Shown here: one piece after another, positions 44,381-53,860 of the stretch
Numbering within the stretch: position 1 is the stretch's first letter
Layout: the number at the start of each line of letters is the position of its first letter
From: Palsa-892 sp963751615
GTDB taxonomy: Bacteria > Pseudomonadota > Alphaproteobacteria > Rhizobiales > Xanthobacteraceae
DNA length: 64,000 bases
Direction: 5' to 3'
Assembly (NCBI GenBank): GCA_963751615.1
Contig: CAVVVG010000007.1
Location: forward strand, 62,001-126,000
Translations under genes and position numbers: made by a program
Notes under the pieces: generated by a model
The model's database searches: none
Seen by the model: the letters and a program-made list of their open reading frames with translations, nothing else
Told to the model about the DNA's origin: nothing

Positions 44381-44809
44381 TTATTCAGTCTCGCCAAATC
44401 CTTTTCCCAGCACGAGCGGCTTGAGGCGGATCAGCCGCGAGGTTAGTACTGCGGCCTGGCGATGTTTCACAGCCTCACGATAGACCGGATCGCGGATCAT
44501 CTCGACGAACGCCTCGACCGAAGGATATTCGGCAATAAAAACGCGGTCCCAGTTTTCGCCCTCCTGAGGGCCGATTAGCATGTATTCAAATTTCCCTTGC
44601 CACACCATGCGGCCGCCAAGCCGCGAAAACACTCTGAGGCTTTCGCGGCTGTAGGTGGCGTAAGCCTGAGCCCCGCTCGCCGTTCGACCATCGGGGTAAT
44701 TCGCGCGTTCGCGCAGCCGTACCAGATTGAGCATATGAATCGGGCCCACGCGCGTGCGCGCGCTAAATTCCCGAAACTGCTCCTTCGTGGGATCGATATA
44801 ATCGACCAT
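44381..44809 (-). CDS. DUF1330 family protein
   Basis: A 142-residue protein of the DUF1330 dimeric alpha-beta-barrel family. The conserved blocks are GPIHMLNLVRLRERANYPDG and AYATYSRESLRVFSRLGGR near residues 22-65, and DRVFIAEYPSVEAFVEMIRDP near 87-107. Function unknown in the family; the fold is shared with small monooxygenases and stress proteins, but no catalytic residue can be assigned. It is 41 bases downstream of the exported unknown protein gene on the same strand. Confidence 0.85.
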   Translation of the reverse strand: MVDYIDPTKEQFREFSARTRVGPIHMLNLVRLRERANYPDGRTASGAQAYATYSRESLRVFSRLGGRMVWQGKFEYMLIGPQEGENWDRVFIAEYPSVEAFVEMIRDPVYREAVKHRQAAVLTSRLIRLKPLVLGKGFGETE

Positions 44810-44850
44810 CCCTGCTTCTTCGTCCTCGATCCGCTGCTTTTGGCAAAACC

Positions 44851-45288
44851 CTATTTAGAATCGTAGGGTGAAACGATGGAAAATCCAATGAAGGAATCTG
44901 GGTTCTTCGATTGATTTTCCACGAAATCGTTGTGCGGTCCGATCTTGTTCGGATCCAATCGGCGGTCCGTCTCAAGACCCATAGAGCCGCCATTATTCTG
45001 GATACGGCCGATAGAATCCGTCTGTGTCGCTTTTTTCGCGGAAGATTCCCCGCCCCAGGATTCGACACCGTTTAAATCGAGCTTGCGTACGGGCAAATCG
45101 TAGCTCGGAGGTTTGGGCGGCGAATAGTCGACGGCCGCGGCAGCAGGCTCCATCATATCGAAAAATGAGCCCGGCAGTATGATTTTCGCGTCCCCATCGG
45201 CAATCGAATTCGGATCTTGCGACACGTTTTGCGCGCGAAGATCGACGCTTGCGAATAGCACGCCCAGAATCGATAAAATCAGCACCAA
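44851..45288 (-). CDS. Putative exported protein of unknown function
   Basis: A frame of about 145 residues with a hydrophobic N-terminus (LILSILGVLFASVDLRAQ) that reads as a signal peptide with cleavage after LRA. The mature part is polar and disordered-looking, rich in Asn, Asp, Ser and Pro, and ends SPYDSK. I know no family. The start is unclear: only TTG (45288), GTG (45285) or CTG are available. The frame stays open upstream with basic residues that would suit a signal peptide (KFINRAH), but offers no ATG. Either a rare start codon or a damaged 5' end is likely. Confidence 0.55.
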   Translation of the reverse strand: MVLILSILGVLFASVDLRAQNVSQDPNSIADGDAKIILPGSFFDMMEPAAAAVDYSPPKPPSYDLPVRKLDLNGVESWGGESSAKKATQTDSIGRIQNNGGSMGLETDRRLDPNKIGPHNDFVENQSKNPDSFIGFSIVSPYDSK

Positions 45289-45450
45289 GTGAGCACGATT
45301 TATAAATTTAAGTGCGCCCTCTCTCTGCGCGGTAAGGAATTTTCACTTCGAACGCTTTTCCGTTGCAATCTCAACGTATGGACGCTCGGTTTCCAATGTT
45401 GAAGTTAAGACTATCGACGCTTAGACGCGGCCACAAGCGCCTCGTTGCGG

Positions 45451-45891
45451 TCAGTTTGTACGTTTCCAAATCTCCGATTTGCAGATGAGACCGGCGAGAA
45501 CGCATCCTTGCAATTTCATCGCCAGCGCTCCCTGAACGGTCAGAATGCCTTTATAGGTATTGCCCTCTTCGGGATCGTACAGGCTGCCTTCCCATCGATC
45601 GGGCGTGCCGGCGGGCTTCAGGCCCGAGATAATTTTAAGGCCCACAATCGGCAGCGCGCGTTTGCTGAGGTCCCTATTGAATTTGTCGACTTTCGGCTGG
45701 CCAGTTTCGGGGTAATTTGGCTCTTTCAAGGAAATGATTTTTCCGCAAAGCGCCTGCCCGCAATTAAAAATCTGGACGCGCGCTTCGCCGTCTTCCGTGA
45801 GCCAGACACCTACAGGATCGGCTGCCTGAGCTGGCCTAGCGAAGGCAGCGCAGATTATCACGCTCAAAACCGCCGCCTGCTTATTCCACAT
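45451..45891 (-). CDS. DUF2147 family exported protein
   Basis: A 146-residue exported protein with signal peptide MWNKQAAVLSVIICAAFARP and cleavage after AQA. The mature part is a DUF2147 domain: DPVGVWLTEDGEARVQIFNC and CGKIISLKEPNYP near the start, and WEGSLYDPEEGNTYKG in the middle. These are lipocalin-like beta proteins of unknown function. Two Cys pairs (NCGQALCG, GCVLAGLIC) may form disulfides. The ATG at 45891 overlaps the last codons of prfB by 11 bases, so it is probably expressed with prfB. Confidence 0.85.
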   Translation of the reverse strand: MWNKQAAVLSVIICAAFARPAQAADPVGVWLTEDGEARVQIFNCGQALCGKIISLKEPNYPETGQPKVDKFNRDLSKRALPIVGLKIISGLKPAGTPDRWEGSLYDPEEGNTYKGILTVQGALAMKLQGCVLAGLICKSEIWKRTN

Positions 45892-47012
45892 CTTCCACCT
45901 TGTCTGGCCCACTACCGAAGACGCGGCGGGCAAGCTCCGCTTCCATGAAGTCGTCGAGTTCTCCATCCAACACCTTGGAGGGACTAGTGTTGGTGACACC
46001 GGTGCGCAAATCCTTCACCAACTGATACGGCTGCAGCACGTAAGAACGGATCTGGTGGCCCCAGCCAATGTCACTTTTTGCCGCTTGATCGGCGGCCGCT
46101 TTTTTCTCACGACGTTTCAGTTCCGCTTCGTAGAGTTTCGCCCGCAGCATGCGCCAGGCCTCAGCGCGGTTCTTGTGCTGTGAGCGGTCGCCCTGCGAGA
46201 CTACCGCGATGCCGGTCGGAATATGCGTGAGACGGACGGCAGATTCGGTTTTGTTGACGTGCTGACCGCCGGCGCCCCCAGATCGCATCGTGTCCACACG
46301 CACATCGGACTCGGCAATGTCTATTTTGATGTCGTCATCAATCGCGGGATAGACCGTGACGCTCGAAAATGAAGTATGGCGTCGAGCGTTCGAGTCATAG
46401 GGCGAAATGCGCACAAGACGATGGACGCCCGATTCGGTCTTCAGCCAGCCGTAAGCGTTCTTTCCTTTTATCTCGATCGTTGCCGACTTGATGCCTGCAC
46501 CGTCACCCGCCGTCTCGTCGATGATCGCGACCTTGAAGCCATGCGACTGCGCCCAGCGCGTGTACATGCGGAGCAACATATCCGCCCAGTCCTGGCTCTC
46601 GGTGCCGCCAGCCCCTGCATGAACTTCGAGATAGGTATCATTCACATCGGCCTCGCCGGAGAGGAGCGCCTCGATCTGGCGGTGCGTGGTCTCGTCGCGG
46701 AGTTTTACGAGTGTGGCTTCGGCTTCTTCAACGATCCTGGCATCCTTCTCGGTCTCGCCGAGTACGATCAGTTCCTGATTGTCCTTCAATTCCTGCTCGA
46801 TGCGTTTCAGGGATTCGAGCTGATCGCCGAGCAAGGTGCGCTCCTGCATCAGCCTGGAAGCCTTCTGAGGATCACCCCAGATTTTTGGGTCTTCGGCGAG
46901 TTGGTTTAGTTCGGCGAGGCGTTGCTCGGATTTTTCGATGTCAAAGCGACCTCCTCAGCAGCCCGACTGACTGCTCGATCTCTTCGACAATTTTTTGCGT
47001 TTCAGCGCGCAT
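45881..47012 (-). CDS. prfB: Peptide chain release factor 2, with programmed +1 frameshift
   Basis: Release factor for UGA and UAA. The gene is read in two frames: 22 codons from ATG 47012 lead to CTT TGA C (46946-46940). Skipping one base (T at 46943) continues as LDIEKSEQRLAELNQLAEDP into the main frame. A ribosome-binding-like AGGAGG lies directly upstream of the slip site, as in E. coli prfB, where low RF2 promotes the shift. The main frame has GGQ in RSGGAGGQHVNK and the codon-recognition region SPYDSNARRHTSF (SPY where E. coli has SPF). Full length about 376 residues. Confidence 0.95.
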
Positions 47013-47155
47013 GATTCCTCGCTAACTTTTCTTAGCAATCTATGCGACAAATGCAAATTTGCCTAAAATCTTAGCAATCTCGCACCCCCGGATTCACCCG
47101 GCCGAAACTTATCGCGGCTACCGTTCGGAACTTTTTCCAACCGAGTTTAGACAGA

Positions 47156-47917
47156 ATGAAACCCGTAACCCTGCCTACCCTTGCCCTGGAAATTTGTGGG
47201 CTCACGAAGCACTTCGACCGGCCCGCAGTCGATGCGCTAAATCTAAGGGTAAAGATCGGTGAATTCTATGCCCTGGTCGGCCCAAACGGCGCCGGGAAAA
47301 CGACCACGCTCCGCATGGTCGCTGGACTACTGCGGCCCGATTGTGGCGCAATTTCCGTCATGGGGGTCGACGCGCTCGCTGATCCCATCGCGGCGAAATC
47401 GGTGACGGCCTGGGTTTCCGACGAGCCGATGATCTATGACAAACTGACGCCGTTTGAATATCTCGAATTCGTCGCGGGGCTGTGGCGCGTCGAGTCTCGA
47501 TTTGCCGAGGCGCGTGCGCGCGATCTCCTCGACTGGCTCGGCCTCACGCCCCATGCCCACGAACGTTGCGAGGGATTTTCCAAGGGCATGCGGCAAAAGG
47601 TGGCGCTCGCAGGCGCGTTAGTTCACGATCCTAAACTTATCATTCTCGACGAACCACTAACAGGTCTCGATGCCGGATCCGCACGGCAGGTGAAGAAAGT
47701 GCTGCGCGAGCGCGTACACGCGGGTGGTACCGTCATCATGACCACGCACATTCTCGAAGTCGCCGAGCGTATGGCCGATCGCATTGGCATCATCACGCAC
47801 GGCAGGCTGATCGCCGAAGGTACGCTACGAGAATTGCAGATACAGGCCGGCAAAACTGAGATCACACTTGAAGATACCTTTCTTGCCCTCGTTGCCAAGG
47901 AGGCCGTCGCGGCGTGA
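47156..47917 (+). CDS. ABC transporter ATP-binding protein
   Basis: A 253-residue ABC ATPase of the multidrug/antibiotic exporter type. Walker A is GPNGAGKTTT near residue 42, the signature reads FSKGMRQ (S-K-G in place of S-G-G), Walker B is LIILDEPLTGLD near 160, and the H-loop is MTTHILE. It overlaps the permease gene by four bases (ATGA at 47914-47917), so the two form one exporter. The substrate is unknown. The upstream 143 bases to prfB are the likely divergent promoter region. Confidence 0.92.
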   Translation: MKPVTLPTLALEICGLTKHFDRPAVDALNLRVKIGEFYALVGPNGAGKTTTLRMVAGLLRPDCGAISVMGVDALADPIAAKSVTAWVSDEPMIYDKLTPFEYLEFVAGLWRVESRFAEARARDLLDWLGLTPHAHERCEGFSKGMRQKVALAGALVHDPKLIILDEPLTGLDAGSARQVKKVLRERVHAGGTVIMTTHILEVAERMADRIGIITHGRLIAEGTLRELQIQAGKTEITLEDTFLALVAKEAVAA

Positions 47918-49441
47918 GCGCGCCCGCTACCATTGGTTGGATCGCGCAGCACGAATTGCGGCTGGCTTGGCGCGACTGGTTCGCCATGATGGCGGCGGGG
48001 AGACGCCGACGCACTTATGTCGCAGCATTCGCTTTGATCGGCTTTGTAGCCTTCATGCACGGCATTGCGCTTCTCTCGCTTCGCAACGTCATCGATCCCG
48101 GGACCGATCCGGACAAGGCAGCGCTCGTCATCATCACTGGCTGCGCAATGCTTGCATGGGCATTGATGATCTCGCAGGCAATGGAATCAGTGACGCGCGC
48201 GTTCTACACACGCTCAGATCTGGACCTCATTCTTTCTTCACCTATCGCCGCGCGGAAACTTTTTCTAGTGCGCATTCTAACCATGGCGATCGGAACGATA
48301 CTCATGGCCCTGCTGCTCGCAGGTCCGTTTATTAACGTGATGGTTTTCTGGCATGGAGCAAGGTGGCTGTCTGCCTACGGCGTCGTAATTTCGATGGGTG
48401 CGACGGCAACCGCATTCGCCGTGGCACTGACCATCGCACTGTTTCGCGCTATCGGTCCGAGGCGCACGCGAGTGATCGCGCAGATTGTTGCCGCGGTGAT
48501 CGGTGCCGCATTTGTAATTGGATTGCAGACTGCAGCCATTCTTTCTGATGGCACGCTTTCACGGCTGGCATTTCTTCAATCCGATGTGTTGATTTCTGTT
48601 TGCCCGGATGCCAGCAGCAGCGTCTGGCTTTTGGCGCGCGCGATGCTCGGCGATCCAACTGCCCTCGCCGCGCTCGATATTTCGAGCTTTCTGCTTCTCG
48701 CTACCGCTATCGCAATTTTCTCACCAAGGTTCGGTGAACACGCCGTCGCCGCAGCAAGCGTATCGCAAGCAAAACACCGTCAATCGCGCTCGAGCGGCTT
48801 CTGCGAACTCCTCGCCCCAGGGTGCGCTCCGTCAAAAGGAATGGACGCTGCTGCGCCGCGATCCGTGGCTCGTCTCGCAAACGCTGATGCAGATTTTGTA
48901 TCTACTGCCGCCGGCGCTGATGCTCTGGCGCGGGTACGGCGGCGAAATCGGAATTGCGGTCGTTTTGGTTCCAGTTCTCGTGATGGCAGCCGGCCAGCTC
49001 GCGGGCGGTCTTGCATGGCTTGCAATTTCCGGCGAGGACGCGCCGGAACTCGTCGCCACTGCACCGATTCCAGCACGCTGGATCGTACGGGCGAAAATCG
49101 AAGGCGTGCTTGGGGCAGTAGCGATCATATTTGCGCCATTCGCACTGGCGCTCACGATCATCTCGCCGTTTCAGGCACTGGTAACCGCCACCGGCGTGGC
49201 CGTTGCGGTCATTGCCGCAACGATGATCCAGCTCTGGTTCCGCAGTCAGGCAAAGCGCGCCTACTTCCGCCGCCGTCATACTTCATCGCGTGTCGCGACG
49301 TTCGCGGAGGCTTTCTCTTCGATCTCATGGGCGGCGACCGCTGCGCTAGTGGCCGCCGGAAGTTTCATTGCTTTGTTGCCAGCAACAGTTGGCATTTTCG
49401 TTTTAATCGGAGCGCGGACGATTAGTGTGCGAAGCGGCTGA
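47914..49441 (+). pseudogene. ABC transporter permease, frameshifted
   Basis: Integral-membrane partner of the upstream ATPase. Frame one gives a cytosolic start (TIGWIAQHELRLAWRDWFAM) and several membrane helices up to FSPRFGEHAVAAAS. The sequence then continues sensibly only in the next frame, from about 48750-48790: QGALRQKEWTLLRRDPWL, then more helices and the end GARTISVRSG at 49441. The shift is net +1. Frame one happens to stay open to 49425, but its later translation is Arg/Ala-rich nonsense. Corrected length about 508 residues. It stops one base before the mrcA stop on the other strand. Confidence 0.8.
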
Positions 49442-49442
49442 C

Positions 49443-51923
49443 TCACCACAGCCCATGTGGGCCGCGGCCAATCTGGCGCTGCGCGTCGGGTGAAACGCTA
49501 CCGCCATACGGGTTGACCGTTTCGTCCTCCAAACCAATTACCGAATAGGAGTCCGGTGGCGCGGTGCCAGGTTTGAACGCCTCGAGAATGACCTTCGCGT
49601 CGCTGGGGCCAGCACGCAGGCCGGTTTTCGAGTTGATGCGGATCAACTTGATGCCGGGTGGCACACGGAACGGCTGCGCCGGCGTATCGGCAAGCGCAAC
49701 GCGCATAAAATCCTTTACGATTGGCGCAGCAGTGTGACCGCCGGTCTGGCCGCGACCGAGATGGCGTGGTTTATCGTATCCCATATAGGCGCCGACCACG
49801 ATTTCGGGCGTATATCCGATGAACCAGACATCCTTCTCGTCATTAGTCGTACCAGTCTTGCCCGCTAAGGGCCGATTTAAATCGCGCATCACAGTCGCCG
49901 TGCCGCGCTGAACGACGCCTTCCATAATATTAGTGATCTGGTAGGCGGTCATTGGGTCGACCACAATCGGTCGCTTGTCAGTGAGCGACGGCTCGGGCTG
50001 ATTATCCCATTGGGTAGCGTCGCAGCCTACGCACTCGCGTTCATCATGCCGAAAAATGGTGCGGCCGTAACGATCCTGAATACGATCAATCAATGTTGGT
50101 TTGATACGGCGTCCACCGTTGTCGAACATCGAATAGCCGGTAACCATTCGAAGCAGTGTCGTCTCGCCAGCACCGAGCGCCATGGACAAGATCGGAAGCA
50201 GATCGTCATACACGCCGAAACGCCTCACATATTCGGCGATGAGCGGCATTCCAACGTCCTGCGCGAGGCGCACAGTCATCACGTTACGCGACTGCTCAAC
50301 GCCGAAACGTAACGTCTGTGGACCATAAAACTGTTTCGAATAGTTTTCCGGTTTCCACAACGGCATGCCGGGGCCCTGGCTGATTTCGATAGGACCGTCG
50401 AGCACGACTGATGATGGCGTATAGCCGTTGTCGAGCGCAGTCGCATAAACGAATGGCTTGAATGAGGAGCCTGGCTGCCGAAGCGCCTGACTCGCGCGAT
50501 TGAACTGACTTTCGTCGTAGGAGAAGCCGCCAACCATTGCGAGCACTCGGCCGGTCCAGGGGTCCATTGCAATGATCGCGCCTTCAACCTCGGGCACCTG
50601 GCGTAACCGCCATTGTCCTTGGATGGGCGAGCCTTCTTTCGCGAGCAGCGGATCGACATAAATAACATCGCCGGCCTTTAACACCTGGCCCACGCGAGCG
50701 ATCGCCTTGTCTTTCTCCGGACCGTCGGTCCACTTCGCCCATTTAACGCCCTCAAGTGGAATCGTTCCCAACTCGCGTCCCTTCGAAACCTGGCCGGAAC
50801 GTTCGCGCGGCGGTTGCAAGCCTATCTTCGCGCCATTGCTATCGACCTCGAGAACGACCGCAAGCCGCCACGGAATGTCGTTGAGTGCGCGCTGATCGGC
50901 GAGTTTCGCGCCCCAGTCGCCGGACGGATCGATGGTGCCCGGCGGGCCGCGCCAGCCCTTGTTTTCGTCGAATTTCACCAGACCGTCTGAGAGCGCCTTC
51001 TTCGCAATCACCTGCAGCTTTGGATTAAGCGTGGTGCGGACCGAAAGACCACCTTCGTAAAGTTTTTTTTCGCCGTAACGCTCATAAACGTCGCGACGCA
51101 CTTCCTCGGCGAAATATTCGGCGGCAAAGATGCGGGCGCCAGTCGGGCGCGGGGTGACGTTCAGGTCTGCTTTTTTGGCGCGCTGGCTGTCCGCGGCGGA
51201 CGCGTAACCGTTTTCGACCATGCGGTCGATGACGTAATTGCGGCGCTCGATCGCGCGCTCGCGCTGGCGGAAGGGGTGAAGCGTCGTCGGCGCTTTCGGC
51301 AGCGCGGCCAGATAAGCAGCCTCCTCCAGCGTCAGCTCGTGCACCGATTTGTCGAAATAAATGAGCGAGGCGGCGGCAATGCCGTAAGCACCTAGGCCGA
51401 GATAAATTTCGTTCAGATACAATTCGAGAATCTTATCCTTCGAATAGGTGCGCTCAATGCGGACTGCTAGTAGCGCTTCCTTAATTTTGCGCTGAATCGA
51501 ACGTTCGTCGCCAATAAGAAAGTTCTTGGCAACCTGCTGCGTGATGGTCGATGCGCCCTGCGCACGTCGCTTGCCGTAATTCTCGATGTTACTGACGACG
51601 GCGCGCGCAATACCTATCGGGTCGATGCCGCCGTGATCGTAGAAATTTTTGTCCTCGGCGGAGATGAAGGCGTCCTTGACGAGCTTCGGTACCGCTTGGA
51701 TCGGGATATAGAGACGACGTTCTTTCGCGTATTCAGCGACAAGCGAACCGTCGGCTGCGTGCACGCGCGTCATTACCGGCGGCTCGTAATTCTGCAGCGC
51801 CGAATAATCCGGCAAATCCTTGTTGAAGTAGAAAATCCCGTAGGTCGCACCGACAGCACCCACGACGAATACAATCGCTCCAAACGCGAACAGAAACCCC
51901 AGGAATCGCAACATCAATCGCAT
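49443..51923 (-). CDS. mrcA: Penicillin-binding protein 1A (bifunctional)
   Basis: Class A PBP, 826 residues, that polymerises and crosslinks peptidoglycan in the periplasm. A membrane anchor spans about residues 5-30 (LGFLFAFGAIVFVVGAVGA). The glycosyltransferase domain has EDKNFYDHGGIDP near 90 and GASTITQQVAKN near 123. The transpeptidase has SxxK in GSSFKPF near 485, SRN in VEQSRNVMT and KTG in AGKTGTTNDEKD near 690. A GTP/OB-like insert lies between the domains. In relatives amiC is the next gene upstream; here a MAPEG gene and a crotonase gene lie between. Confidence 0.96.
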   Translation of the reverse strand: MRLMLRFLGFLFAFGAIVFVVGAVGATYGIFYFNKDLPDYSALQNYEPPVMTRVHAADGSLVAEYAKERRLYIPIQAVPKLVKDAFISAEDKNFYDHGGIDPIGIARAVVSNIENYGKRRAQGASTITQQVAKNFLIGDERSIQRKIKEALLAVRIERTYSKDKILELYLNEIYLGLGAYGIAAASLIYFDKSVHELTLEEAAYLAALPKAPTTLHPFRQRERAIERRNYVIDRMVENGYASAADSQRAKKADLNVTPRPTGARIFAAEYFAEEVRRDVYERYGEKKLYEGGLSVRTTLNPKLQVIAKKALSDGLVKFDENKGWRGPPGTIDPSGDWGAKLADQRALNDIPWRLAVVLEVDSNGAKIGLQPPRERSGQVSKGRELGTIPLEGVKWAKWTDGPEKDKAIARVGQVLKAGDVIYVDPLLAKEGSPIQGQWRLRQVPEVEGAIIAMDPWTGRVLAMVGGFSYDESQFNRASQALRQPGSSFKPFVYATALDNGYTPSSVVLDGPIEISQGPGMPLWKPENYSKQFYGPQTLRFGVEQSRNVMTVRLAQDVGMPLIAEYVRRFGVYDDLLPILSMALGAGETTLLRMVTGYSMFDNGGRRIKPTLIDRIQDRYGRTIFRHDERECVGCDATQWDNQPEPSLTDKRPIVVDPMTAYQITNIMEGVVQRGTATVMRDLNRPLAGKTGTTNDEKDVWFIGYTPEIVVGAYMGYDKPRHLGRGQTGGHTAAPIVKDFMRVALADTPAQPFRVPPGIKLIRINSKTGLRAGPSDAKVILEAFKPGTAPPDSYSVIGLEDETVNPYGGSVSPDAQRQIGRGPHGLW

Positions 51924-52134
51924 GGGTCGCCTTTAACAGGGTGCGCCGCCCAAATGTCCAGTCTGCATCGCAACTCGAACGAATACATAATAACCGCTGT
52001 TTCGTGTCTCATAACCCCCTGCTTCGTCCCTAGCTATGGCAAAACAAGGGCTTGGGACGACGAATCAAGCCCTGAGCCAACCTGACCCGGGCCCTCATTT
52101 AAAGGGAGGCGACGGATCTGCAACAATAAGCCAG

Positions 52135-52533
52135 TCAGATTAGCTTGAAGATCGACAGCGCCAGTACCACTTGGGCAAGAAAGCCCACGGTAAATGCGAG
52201 CGTTCGAATACCGGGCAGACCCAGCGCATAGATTACCGCATAGGCGAGCCGCGCCCAGAAATAAACGGCGCAAGCGAGTACAGTATACGGCGTCGAAATC
52301 ACCAAAGCGTCCAGGATCAGGACCAGAACCGCGAACACGACGAGATTTTCGACCGTGTTCATATGCGCGAACAGCAACCGCGTCGCCCAAGGCGAGTGCG
52401 GCTTATCCTTGGGGCTTGGATTGGCCAGTGTTGCAGCCAATCCCCGCACGCCTATGCGGTCGAGAATATACGGCACCCACATCAAGCCCGTCATAATGGT
52501 GGTCAGCGCCAGCCAAAAAAGCTCCACTTTCAT
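52135..52533 (-). CDS. MAPEG family membrane protein
   Basis: A 132-residue membrane protein of the MAPEG family (membrane-associated proteins in eicosanoid and glutathione metabolism). Four hydrophobic helices are visible: residues 3-25, a central pair near 57-78 and 80-103, and a C-terminal one (LAFTVGFLAQVVLALSIF). The family block FAHMNTVENLVVFAVLVLI, with the Glu-Asn pair, and the later FWARLAYAVIYALGLPGIRTL are characteristic. Bacterial members are mostly of unknown function. It lies between mrcA and the crotonase gene as part of an apparent insertion between mrcA and amiC. Confidence 0.85.
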   Translation of the reverse strand: MKVELFWLALTTIMTGLMWVPYILDRIGVRGLAATLANPSPKDKPHSPWATRLLFAHMNTVENLVVFAVLVLILDALVISTPYTVLACAVYFWARLAYAVIYALGLPGIRTLAFTVGFLAQVVLALSIFKLI

Positions 52534-52990
52534 TGTCAGCCTCCCGATTGAATCTTGTTGAAGCCGGCAAGTTCGTGCCGGGGCTCCGATTTCACAATGT
52601 TATTCAGTTGTTGGTCCGGACGCGAGTGGTTCTATGCGCCCCAATGAAAAACACGCAATGTATCTTGTGTCCCTACCTTTGATAAAAACCCGAAATCGCG
52701 TCGTGCCCAAGATAGTGCCCGTCCTTCTCCTGTCACTTGCCGTTCTTGCAAGGGATACCGCCGCGCATCCCAGCTGCGTCGAGCCGACCTTGGCAATAGA
52801 GCTTGCCGCCGGTACCAGAGCTCTGTCGCTGTGAAGTGCCTCCCGCCCGTTTTTGAATCGTGAATTGTCATACATTCTTGCCTAGCTTGAAAGGAAACAC
52901 TGCCTTGGCATATCAAAAGCGCGGTGGAAAGCTTTGCGGTCTCACGAAAAGCCGCTCCATTGTGCGTGTGAGACAGCCGGGGAGCATGCG
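52534..52990. other. Intergenic region of 457 bases
   Basis: Divergent upstream region of the MAPEG gene and the crotonase gene. A short plus-strand frame at 52634-52834 has a hydrophobic stretch (KIVPVLLLSLAVLA) but no good ribosome site and no family, so I do not call it. No strong hairpin or recognised operator was seen. Confidence 0.45.
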
Positions 52991-53767
52991 ATGACGGATA
53001 CAATCAGCGTTGAGAAGCGCAGGCGGATCACTGTTGTCACGATTTTGCGCCCCGAGCGGCGAAATGCCGTCGATGCGGCTACCGCCAGAGCGCTCTACGA
53101 GGCGTTCAAGGCGTTCGATGCCGATAACAAGTGTGATATCGCAATCCTCACCGGCACGGGCGGAAATTTTTGCGCCGGTGCGGACCTGCATGAATTCGCT
53201 GGCGGTCAACGCAAGTTGGAACGCAGTAGCGATCTTGCTCCAATGGGCTGCACGCGACTGCGGCTTTCCAAACCCGTAATTGCTGCGATCGAAGGATATG
53301 CGGTCGCAGGCGGAATTGAACTCGCACTTTGGTGTGACCTGCGCGTCGCTTCGCAATCAGCAACCCTCGGCGTGTTTTGCCGCCGCTTTGGCGTTCCGTT
53401 GGTCGATCTCGGGACCATCCGCCTGCCTCGCCTGATTGGCCAGAGCCGTGCCATGGATTTGATTTTGACTGGGCGAGCGGTTGGAGCCGACGAAGCGTTG
53501 CAGATCGGGCTCGTAAATCGCGTCGTGGAAACAGGAAGAGCCCTGCATGAAGCGATCGAGCTTGCCGAACAACTTTGTGCGTTTCCGCAAGTCTGCATGC
53601 GGAGCGACCGGCTCTCGTCTCTCGAACAATGGGAATTATCTGACGCCGACGCGATCAAGAATGAATTCGCGCGCGGCTCGGCGGTTATTCAATCTGGTGA
53701 GACTTTTGCGGGCGCTGCACGCTTTTCCGGCGGCGAAGGACGGCATGGGGTGACTGACAAAAAGTGA
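52991..53767 (+). CDS. Enoyl-CoA hydratase/isomerase family (crotonase)
   Basis: A 258-residue crotonase-fold protein. LRPERRNAVDAATARAL is the N-terminal block. The oxyanion hole is formed by NFCAGADLHEF near residue 60 and AIEGYAVAGGIELALWCDLR near 98-117. In the classical hydratase the second Glu lies further on; here LGVFCRRFGVPLVDLGTIRL keeps Asp rather than Glu near that site, so the exact reaction (hydratase, isomerase or other) is open. ATG 52991 with GGGGAG upstream is the start; the frame opens at 52934. It converges on amiC. Confidence 0.85.
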   Translation: MTDTISVEKRRRITVVTILRPERRNAVDAATARALYEAFKAFDADNKCDIAILTGTGGNFCAGADLHEFAGGQRKLERSSDLAPMGCTRLRLSKPVIAAIEGYAVAGGIELALWCDLRVASQSATLGVFCRRFGVPLVDLGTIRLPRLIGQSRAMDLILTGRAVGADEALQIGLVNRVVETGRALHEAIELAEQLCAFPQVCMRSDRLSSLEQWELSDADAIKNEFARGSAVIQSGETFAGAARFSGGEGRHGVTDKK

Positions 53768-53860
53768 AACGCTTCTATTTCATTATTGCAATGGTTCGCG
53801 CGCTTCGTTCAACTAGAAAAATGCCGACATGATTTCACGGGAATAATTATAGGTTGTTTT

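Noticed and set aside
52634..52834. Short plus-strand frame with a signal-like hydrophobic stretch
   Set aside because: Weak initiation region and no recognisable mature protein; not supported.
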